Shown: positions 23,001 to 32,160 of the stretch, piece after piece
Position numbering within the stretch: position 1 is the first letter of the stretch
How the letters are laid out: each line of letters opens with the position of its first letter
Assembly (NCBI GenBank): GCA_903813345.2
Contig: CAIIXF020000009.1
Location: forward strand, 26,322,740-26,386,739
Length of the DNA: 64,000 nucleotides
Reading direction: 5' to 3'
Source of the DNA: Owenia fusiformis
Taxonomy: Eukaryota; Annelida; Polychaeta; Sabellida; Oweniidae
The notes under the pieces: generated by a model
Told to the model about the DNA's origin: nothing
The model's input: the letters and a program-made list of their open reading frames with translations, nothing else
Database searches by the model: none
Position numbers and translations under genes: made by a program

Positions 23001-26000
23001 TTATTTTGAATAGACATAATCAATTGAATGTTAGACATTCAATTGACAAAGATAAAGACACGTTTCCTAACCTTCTCAAGATCTTGACAGATACGAGAGA
23101 CCTGGGCAGAAAGTAGGTCGAATGCACCCTTTACGTCTTCAAATGCATCCTCCAATGCTCTTTTTGAATCACTATCTTGTTTGGCTGGACGACAAAACAC
23201 ACTGCAATAGCAACAATCAGATCATTTTAGATTATGGAGAACATTAAAATCCCATTTACCCCATTGCAGTTTTACATAACTGGCAAATTTGATTGATCCT
23301 TTTGCTCCCTAAGTAATACTTCCTCTGGCACAAACATTATTAAACTGAACACTCTATAATGTACAAAAACACTATATTGAAAAGAACATTTTGTCTATCA
23401 TTAAATAAAGAAAATTAAAAAATCTGCTATGAATGTTTACGAGAATGTAGAAATCCTCTATTAGAGGCATGACATCTAACATTTTGAATGACTTAATGTT
23501 TTATTTATCTCTTGCTCACGTAGGCCTAATATTGGAATGCTCACTTAAATGCTCTTCTATAGACCCTTCTTTTTGATCTAAAGTCAGTGAGTCCCGAGTT
23601 CAGGTCGTTGATATATCTGCTATTTTCATCCAAATCACTTTTGATTATTTCAAGGCAGTCTTTAACATCTTGTATTCTTAGTCCTGGAACTTCTTCAGCT
23701 GTTGGGTCAGGAGTTGGTAGTTCAAAGTCAAAATTTCTCATTAGATCACGTACACGGGTCGCCACTTGAACTGCTTCAAAACTTGCTTGGTCCATAAGAA
23801 GCTGAATACTTTCGTCATCTGCGTCGGCTATAAATAAAAAGACATAAAGACTACCATAACATGCATGCTTTGAACCAAGATGTAACCGATCGTGCGATCA
23901 GTACAATAAATATCAATGTAAGCGACACCCAGACATAATTACAAAATACGAAATATAGTAAAAAGCGTCAATTGTGACTGTTTCTCCATTGGACGTCTTG
24001 TTTGAGCCTACATGTACATGGTGTCCCGAAAGTATGCCCCCCCCCTAGGCAGACATATACCAGTGTCGTCATAGTATGTGTCATGTATCATTTTAAAGCT
24101 TATCTAAAGTTACATTGATTCGCCAAGTATCATGGTTCAACTCTCAAATGTGAAAAGATTACAGGCATTTCAAGTGTTTTTAGTGTTTGGTCAAAATTAA
24201 GTTCAATTTTACACCAAATCACTAGTCAATGTGTCCTCCTGGGCCATCTTAACAGCAGCAGTTCTTTTCGGGTCGGATGGATATTGAGTTGGAAAAAGAG
24301 AACGATGGAGGTCAAAACTCTAGGGAAACTCTTCTAAAGTGCCTTAACAGGTTTTAAGCGGGTTATAAAATTCCACACCCCTATTTGAAGGGCTTTTAAG
24401 GTCATATCTGAAAATAATTGCTGCTGTTAACATGGCCAAGGGGGGACTCATTGACTAGTAATGTCGTGTAAAATTGAACTTTATTTTGACAAAACACTAA
24501 CTCTTGGAATATGTCTACCTAGGGGGGGGGGGCATACTTTCGGGACACCCTGTATATCAAACACTTTATATTCAGGATCATATATTTAAAGGAAAACAAA
24601 AAGTTATTTCAATGGATCTTATATCCTTGATTCATTCTAAGCTTATCATGTACACTTTCATTCAAGGGTCTGCATACATGTATTTATCTCATTTTAAGGA
24701 TCACAAAGATCAAATGATCAAATAGGTGTACTTGCCTGATTTAAAGGATCATAATATGTACTTGCCTGATTCACTGATTACAATAGGAGGGGTATCGTCA
24801 AGATAGAGCTTCAACTCTCCTCTTTCATATCTCATACCGACCCAATGCCATTCCCCTTCTCCCCACTGTAACATAAATATAGTTGACCACCATAGCAGTG
24901 AATTGAAATAAAAGAACTAGAGAAAAACTGAGAGGGTTGATGTCACAATGGATACACTTTGGAATCGTGTTCATCCTCGTTCAAAATGTCTTCTTCAAAA
25001 TGTCCTCCACACTCACGTCTCAATACTAATTATTATTAGAATTTGTAGAAGTTGTTGATAATTCCCTAGTGTTTTAAATAGTTCTTATATATATAATATA
25101 TCTTATCACTTTACTATAGGTTATTTTGTCCATATCTAATGGCACAAAATAAAGCCCGTACGTATAAAGATAAAAACACGAAAAACGGTTGTCATACGAG
25201 TATTAATAATTTGTGAACAGATTCTCTATCCTTCATTCCAGGGTATTTCAGTTCTTGAAACAAAAAAGTCGATGCGGCAACAAAGTCCGAGGTTAGCTAT
25301 GGGTGTACGATCAACAAGATGGGTGGAGTACGTTTACAGATGAACTAATACTGCCTTTGTATAGACATTTTCATTACATTTCTACATGAAGGAATCAAGC
25401 ATCAAGCAAAACAGCCACATACGAAAAATATGATTAAAGAAAATGGACGTTGTCATTGAACACTCACTGTCGTCTGCTGGATGATGTCGTTCACTCCATC
25501 CGAAGACAAGACACCCGTAGATATAGTGGTATGACCACCGGAAGTGACCATTTCCATACTAATAGTGGCATTAGCACCGCCGAAATCTCCATTGTGAAAG
25601 ATTGTCGATGTTCCCTCGCCCTCAACCATTACCCAGGAAGAGAAAGTAAAATCTTCGCCGAATGGAACATTCGCGAATTTATCAAGTTTTGCTTGGGCGC
25701 CACCGTAAGCTCCACCTCCTGTTGCTCCGTAAGAGAAGGATATAGAGCCGTTTGTTTGAGCACCGTTGAAGCCAGCAGAAGCGCCCATATCGCTGAATCG
25801 TGCGCCAATTGTTGACACTCCTTCCCTTGAGAAGTTCGGGTCGTCAAACGTGAAGTGATCGCACATGGCGCTCGGAAGATCTATTTAAAAAATTAATTAC
25901 ATAACATAAAAACTGTCATATTTTTCTCGTATAGTATATATTCTTGAGGAAGCAAATTCAAAAATATAAGAAATAACAAGAAAAATATAATTTTATCTCG

Positions 26001-28470
26001 TATATCTAAAATATGGAACGATTAAAAAGGAGAATATGTTTACAATCAGCCTACCATCTACCTATATCTAATCCAAATCAGCATTGACAGTTTATTTCTA
26101 TACAAAGAAATGAATGCATTTTAGTTATGCAGACTGATCCATTCTTCTCACAAATATATACATTCTTACCAGCATGTAGTTCTCCCGTTTCACAGCAGCA
26201 GTCGTCCTTGTTAAAGAGAATACCAAGTGGACACGTTTGAATAGTATTCCTAACCTCAGGATCTTCACCGTCAACATAGAATGACGTCTCATTAACAACG
26301 TTGATAACGACTCCGTCAATACAGCACTGATCTGTTGTAAATGAAAAATAATGTCGACAGATCTTTCCAATGTATTCTGACGCTTTCTTGTGAACCAAAT
26401 AAACTAGATAGGGTATAACGGCTGGATTTATCATGTCATGTTTTGCAGGTAACCAAACCCGTCTGGTCCATTCATCTACTCCCTGACGTCGTAGATCTAC
26501 GAAATTTCAGATTCAGAGAGTAGATAACTCTGGACAATACTGGTTTGGTTAACTTTAAAGGGAGCAAGGTGCGTTCAGAAAATTGAAACAAGTTTTGGTA
26601 TATATATGCGATAATTTAGTTTGAGTTCGAGAAACTGTTAGAATGACATCATAAAAAGCAAGTCGCATGGTTCACAAATTTCAAACTGGATGGCAACATG
26701 CCTTATAAAGAAGTACACGGGCAGCACATAGAAAGTACGTTAACTATAATTATTAGTATTCGTTTGAAATAATTATTAAATAGAAAATAATATAGAACCA
26801 CTTACCCTCCCCGAGCAAACCTTCTCCCGTTGTTTCGTTAAAAACAGGACATTGGTTCGGTTCCCAGTCAGGAACTTGAAGATAATATATATGTCTTAAT
26901 CAATAGATAAAATCAAGCATTAACAAATGAAAACAAATATCTCTGCAAGGTAATTTAAATAGAAAGGAAAACTAACATGTACAGGGTGGTCTGAAATGGC
27001 AATCCTGCCGCTATTTTCCTCATGTCTTTCTCATTTTAAAGAATTTCTCCATGATATTTGGCACACATGTATACCATTCAATTTCCATCTCTCAATTTCC
27101 TGCTGAGGAGTGCAGTCGGGTCATTGATAACTTGTACAGATTCGCCTTGAGGGCGATGATGGCCACACCTTGGGCATGTTGTTTAAAGTGCTGTAACCTT
27201 GCAACTATCAATCTGATGGTCGTAAAATGTGATAGGATGATGTACAAATGTGCCAAATATCAGGGTGTAATTTTTTTTAAATATCAAAGATATTAGGAAA
27301 ATGCAGGGTTCATTTCGTAATAATTTAACAATTTTCGTTGCAGATACAGAGAAAAAGACGAATTTGTTCCTGTGTTGAGGCTAATTTATTTCTAATACTA
27401 ATTCAATTGATGTTTGTCCTTACCACCTTTGCATTCTGTCACATTACATACTACACTGGCCTTCTCAGGTACTACACAGCCACATTCCTGAGGGTCCCAG
27501 ACAGTCCCTCCCATACAGGGCTTTCGGAAGCCTATGGAATAAGGCTCGTAGGCGCACTGAATATACCAGCAGCAATCCGTGGGGTCTGCATAGTAACCAA
27601 GGGGGTAGCACATCCCTTGGGAAATTACGGACACATTTCTTACAGGGTGTCAATAGATAAATGATTTCACTGACAAGGAAATATATTAATTCACATAATT
27701 TCAAGTTGACATGCATCAAAGTAACATTCATCTCAAAAGAAAGACTCTTGGAAAGCTATTTCGTATTTCATGATTTTCCTCTCACACAAGCCCCTTGGTT
27801 CTTATTTTCGTTGAAAATTCTGAAACAATGCTTCAAAAAGTAAATCTAAAAAGGTGAAAAAATTAATTTATATTAATATGTGGTGATTTGGGATAAAATA
27901 TCGTACTTAATCGAGCTACTCTATGCTATTACGGATTCGAAAAACATTTTAAACTCCAGTTCATATGTTTTTTCAGTGTGGCCAGCCAAATAAAAATGTA
28001 AACTAAACAAATGAGGCTTTAAAATAAAGCAGCGGCCAATAAAAAGCTTTTGTATAAAGTGCAGAAACCAAACTATTAGACTATTCTAAAACCTAACATT
28101 CTAGCACTTACTCTTCTGTAAAGCTGACAATGCAAACCCAATATCTGAAAAAGAGATAATATTGTTATAAATGAAAACATGCTGCAATGCAGGTTATGTC
28201 TGAAAACAAGCTTAATAGTTTCAATTTGCATTTATTTTCTTATTTTCTCATCATACTATGTTTTTTGTTTATATAAGTTCATCGTATTGCTCACTCAATT
28301 TGAAGTGTTGGTTTGATTTTGCTCTTGCGTTTGATAATGACTTGCATAGCCTTTGACATCATTATGTCATATAAGGGTAATTTACCGTCCTCAACTGGAT
28401 CTGGTATTGTTTCGATGTCGTCCTGTGCCACGCATAATGCCGCAAGTGCAAGCAGCACCAGAATCTTCAT
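20058..28470 (-). CDS. Secreted CBM14 chitin-binding / LamG-like protein, second full paralog (653 aa, 13 exons)
   Basis: Exons in coding order: 28470-28386, 28144-28112, 27615-27424, 26874-26806, 26331-26170, 25880-25468, 24865-24766, 23827-23545, 23201-23072, 22407-22271, 21570-21452, 21048-20951, 20198-20058. All junctions keep frame, with the same phases as the 6607-13781 gene; exon 7 (100 bases) and exon 9 (130 bases) have identical length in both. The exon 7 donor is GC rather than GT (CAG|GCAAGT). Signal peptide MKILVLLALAALCVA; short exon 2 (GFALSALQ); CBM14-like domain ~40-103 (GYYADPTDCCW, CMGGTVW); Cys-rich domain ~127-180 (DQCCIDG...DDCCCE); LamG-like domain ~181-351 (SWVM, IFHNGD, WHWVGM); charged helices with a Lys-rich run ending KKLKGKF; RGRR at 569-572 followed by QTDDDD; then an 81-aa tail with FVCDFALTDEQLFAMR and an acidic end absent from the other two copies. 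Convergent with the 6607 gene. Function inferred as extracellular chitin-matrix protein. Confidence 0.85.
20393..20865. mobile_element. Fold-back TIR element in the last intron of the minus-strand paralog
   Basis: CACTGTTCAACAACTAGTTA (left end) is inverted at the right end (TAACTAGTTGTGGAACAGTG). A second matched block, ACGAGTTTTTTGTTTTCTCGATT, faces AATCGAGAAAACAAAAAAACTCGT. About 473 bp, no coding capacity. Confidence 0.75.
21654..21780. mobile_element. 127-bp MITE, TA target duplication
   Basis: CAGGGTGGTCCAAAAAAATG at the left and its near-exact inverse at the right (CATCTTTTTTGGACCACCCTG), flanked by TA (21652-21653 and 21781-21782). It sits in intron 10 of the minus-strand paralog and has the same termini as the 13997-14993 element. 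Confidence 0.85.
24017..24552. mobile_element. 536-bp fold-back MITE, TA target duplication
   Basis: The right end GGCATACTTTCGGGACACCCTG mirrors the left end CATGGTGTCCCGAAAGTATGCC with one mismatch; TA flanks both sides. The inner parts also pair over most of the length (CACTAGTCAATG...GGCC...AACAGCAGCA against TGCTGCTGTTAAC...GGCC...CATTGACTAGT). G/C runs border the ends. It lies in intron 7 of the minus-strand paralog. Confidence 0.8.
26980..27320. mobile_element. Fold-back element with CAGGGTGGTC end, right end eroded
   Basis: The left end TACAGGGTGGTCTGAAATGG is followed by ATTTTCCTCATGTCTTTCTC and GATATTTGGCACACATGTATACC. The right half carries inverted partners (GCCAAATATCAGGGTGTAAT, AAAGATATTAGGAAAATGCAGGG). 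The outermost right TIR is not recognisable, so that boundary is approximate. It lies in intron 3 of the minus-strand paralog. Confidence 0.55.
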
Positions 28471-30402
28471 CTGGAAGAAGGATATTTGAGTGGTGGTTAC
28501 ATAATGACTACCAACACACAGTCTTGCTATAGTGGAACTGCTGTAAACTTAGCATTTGCGTGAGTGAGCTTGGACCTTGATGCATGACACTTTTTTCTTA
28601 TACTTGATGGGACATCCCCAATTTGGACTCCTTGGGGCTCAATAGATCTTGGGGTTTGCCCATGGGATTCTTTAATTCTCGATAGGATTTTCTACAATGA
28701 GAATCCGTTAGACCGATTGTAAAATGCCACAAGGGACTCCGAGCACGTTGATGATACTTTGCCCCATTTGGCTTAAAATGGTACCTCACCTCATGGGATT
28801 CACAGGGATTTTGCCCCAGGAATTCTGTGGTACTGTACGGGACTATATATGGATGTGTCACATGGGCTTCTGTAAAACTTTGCCCCAAGGGAATCTGTAC
28901 TAATTAATTAATTTAGTTCCATGTGACATATGACCTCATAGGACTCTTTTACTGTACCATGGTAACCGTATAAATATGGTTCACGTTGTATACAAGTACA
29001 TGTCGTCAACAGATCATATTGAAATGTTTGAGGCTACCTGATATCGCCGTTGTAAATGAAATATGGTTTCTAGCCATAACTATGGTCACCCTCTTCATTG
29101 ATTTATATTGACTCATTTCAGAACAACCCAGGCTCAATGTGTACATTAAGAAGGGGACCATAATACTCGGCGGACCATAATTTATTTACACCGTGGTCAT
29201 TACAATTTTAATCAAATAAAATATGCTATGCTAAGATAAACGAGGATATAAGAAAACGTGAGCCAAATTGATCATTAATGGAAACATTGAGATTATACTC
29301 ACGTTTTAGGATATCCATACGTTGATGTAGCATGTCATATGGCCCATGTCCACAATATTTTCTGGTTTTGCGTGACATCTACAAAGTTTAACAAAATATA
29401 AAAAATCAAGACGTGGACAAAGATAATTGAAGCGTTTCATTCTTCTTTCCCAATGATTTTCTCAAAGTGAAATCGATAGATAAATGACTATTATAACAAA
29501 CATAAATAAATTATTCGATCATCACATGTGGTCAGATGGGATCGTTAGATATGTACTTTTTAAAATGTCATTGCTTATACTCTATATGCCAAGTTGTTGT
29601 CCAGTGGTTTGTTTTTTATATTATATTGTAAAATGAAAAAATTCTGAAATATATTGCATTACATCAAATGTGCAATACTGAACAATTATAATAATTTTTA
29701 CTTACCGTAAAAGTGGGTAATATCCAATAGAAGATTATGCGATGATCGATGGTAAGGTAAAGGTTAGCAGTGTCTTAATGTTTAGCCATAACCTCAAGCC
29801 ATATTGTTGATCTAAACACCATTAAATTTAGAAAGCTTTCAAGACTTGAAACAGTTGTAACATACCTTTCGATGGTATACGTGAATACGCCTCTGTGGTA
29901 TGTCTGCGCTGGATTATAGGGGTGAAATTAAGGGTTTTGCGATTTTGAGAGAAACCCCTTTCAGAGAAGAGAAAGCGTTTTCTCATGCATGATTTTCATG
30001 TCTCTGGGGCAGATTAATAGGGAGGGACCCAAAAGTACAAATACACAGATTGAAAATAAAAATGAACGTATTTATTTCACATTATGCAATGACATTTTTG
30101 TTGGTATTCCGCCAATCACTGATCAATATTTTAACTGCCTTTACAATTTCGGATGATGTGTGACGATTTCAATATTAGTTTTCACATAGTTATAAAATCA
30201 CTTATACGGAGTTGATATTTCGGTCATATCAAGCTCTGTCTGCAACATGATAAATTGTTCCTATATCGCATATGGACCACCATCACAACATATCTTTTAC
30301 TGCTGAGGGTACGGTAACGTGAATATTTCGCTCGACCTTAATCTTAATACGGGACCATTTATAACCAAGTAAGTGCAAGTTATATTAGGGTGGTTAAGAG
30401 TC
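28471..30402. other. Upstream region of the minus-strand paralog
   Basis: The start codon at 28470 directly follows a good minus-strand acceptor (tccttcttccag|ATG), so an untranslated first exon is likely. Minus-strand donor-like sequences lie at about 29302 (AAAAC|GTGAGT), 29706 (TTACG|GTAAGT) and 29869 (GAAAG|GTATGT), but I cannot choose between them. The stretch 28600-28940 is rich in GGGATTC/GGGACTC/TTTGCCCC phrases, apparently a degenerate repeat; the 96-codon minus frame there shows no domain. Confidence 0.4.
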
Positions 30403-30556
30403 TTAAGATTAGCGTAAAATTGTACGTATACCTATCCCTATCCGTATGTTTGCAACTGACCTCCCTTACAAACATACGGATAGGGATAGGTATACGCATC
30501 TTGGATTTCCAAGGAAACGAGTATGAGGTATACGTACATTTTTACGCTAATCTTAA
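30403..30556. repeat. Nested perfect palindrome
   Basis: Inner arms of 28 bases (30425-30452 and 30469-30496; CGTATACCTATCCCTATCCG... and inverse) match perfectly around a 16-base loop. Outer arms TTAAGATTAGCGTAAAAT (30403-) and the inverse ending at 30556 pair as well, and both junctions carry another ACGTATACCT/AGGTATACGT. Whether this is a MITE or a structured site cannot be told. Confidence 0.85.
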
Positions 30557-31446
30557 CCCCCCGGCCTATTATCGTGAAATTCACGTACTTTGTCCTAATC
30601 AGTAGATCTACAATATATCGTTGGATCGTGGCGTCCTCTCATAACATTGGAGCTACCTGTACTTATATCAGATCACGGAGTTTCTGTGTTATTCATTTTA
30701 AACCAGTACGATAAACTCATAAAAACGACACCAAGCTCACAAATCAATGTGCTATAATTTTCTAATCAAGATAAGGTAAAAATGATATAATTATATATCA
30801 GAATACTAAGTATTATGAATTTAGTTGTATCTAATATTGTATTATTCACATTATTGTGTTTGGTGATTTATAAAAACATCAACCCATAAAAGTGTGTTAA
30901 AGTTACAGGTAGTACCACAATGACTGTCCTATTAAAAGTACTATGGATTTTTAGGTACTTACAAAAATCTCTATACATTGTTTAGGTATCATTGAGTTAC
31001 ATAGTACCATTTTGCATTAATCTAGACCGAAATAGTAAATAGTTGTGCATATGAATATCATCTGTTACATATTCCATTATTTGTGACTACAGTATTTGCT
31101 TAGAATTAATAACAAAAGATAGCGTTGTGATAAATCACTTTGGGATATGGATGATATCAGGGCTGATACTTGGATTAGAGGGACGATATCAGGGATGACA
31201 TTGACATCATCCCGGGTACATATTCAAAAATCTATTTTCAAAATTCTAATTTTTTCAAAATTTATACTTTTTCACAAATTTTCATTTTTTCAAATCCATC
31301 CTTCCCGAAAATCACTGTTATATACGCATTCTCTATGAACATTTAGTACCTACACACAAAGATAGACTTATTCGAACTTTTATTAAGTCAATGAAGTTCA
31401 ATCAACACACGAGTTATCCTGGATCACCATAATTACATATGTATAT

Positions 31447-31452
31447 TTTATT
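31447..31452 (-). promoter_or_regulatory. Candidate polyadenylation signal of the methuselah-type GPCR gene
   Basis: AATAAA on the minus strand about 710 bases after the stop at 32161; another lies at 31378-31383. No nearer canonical signal was noticed. Confidence 0.35.
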
Positions 31453-31683
31453 TACCAAGTCTGTATATTCACATTTACACAAGCTATAATATTGCAAGCA
31501 ATGAATATAATCATTATACATTATTTCCGCTGTCGGATTAACTTATCATTTTGCATACTGATTAAACCCAACAGTTTGAAGATGAAATGACGATGAAACG
31601 AATTAGCCTCAAATTGCAATCAAACCGGCAGCCGATAGTTGCATTCTCGAATGCTACCTAATAGGTAAATGTTTTACTGTTCG

Positions 31684-31799
31684 TTTTTATGTCATCACCA
31701 GAGGTAGTGACACATTGCTATAGTCTCCAAACTTTTTGAGGATGGTGTTCGGCGTTTGTAACAGCGGTCGGCGTCTTTTACAAAGGCAGGTGGTGAGAT
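31684..31799. repeat. Dispersed repeat, copy 1
   Basis: TTTTATGTCATCACCAGAGG, TAGTGACACATTGCTATAGT, GTGTTCGGCGTxTGTAACA and GGCAGGTxGTGA occur in the same order at 52611-52721. The first part also occurs at 46241-46277. Confidence 0.6.
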
Positions 31800-32160
31800 T
31801 TTGCACGTTAATGCCTTTTACTGGATTTACACTTGTATGACTTTAATTCGATGACTGTTGACTAGAATAATCATCAGACAAAAAAGATTATGTCGAATTG
31901 TCGAGCATATTCGTCGTGGAATCTGGAGGCATACATTGGAGAGTGGTTAGTACATCCCTTAATGTGATGTAGGCTTGCTTACTGGAACCTCGGTCGCCAA
32001 TTCTAAACGACAAGTGAATTACCATTTTAATCAATGACACAGCTTTCACGAACTTTTGATTTCTTGGATTTGCGTCTCTTCAATAATGATCGAAAATCAT
32101 TGACACTGTGCACATCATTTCATTACAAATATACAAATAAGCACTAGATGTAAATTCTCA

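Larger units (their letters stand above)
30557..32160. other. 3' flank of the methuselah-type GPCR, no gene seen
   Basis: AT-rich, with candidate minus-strand AATAAA signals at 31447-31452 and 31378-31383 and a dispersed-repeat copy at 31684-31799. GATATCAGGG repeats near 31155-31195 are short and irregular. Confidence 0.4.

Noticed and set aside
25450-25847. Long plus-strand and second minus-strand frames over exon 6 of the second paralog
   Set aside because: They are out-of-frame shadows; the frame with the LamG-like motifs joins correctly to its neighbours.
28598-28888. 96-codon minus-strand open frame upstream of the second paralog
   Set aside because: No domain, no splice or promoter signals, and it lies in a stretch of repeated GGGATTC/TTTGCCCC words, so it is probably repeat-derived.
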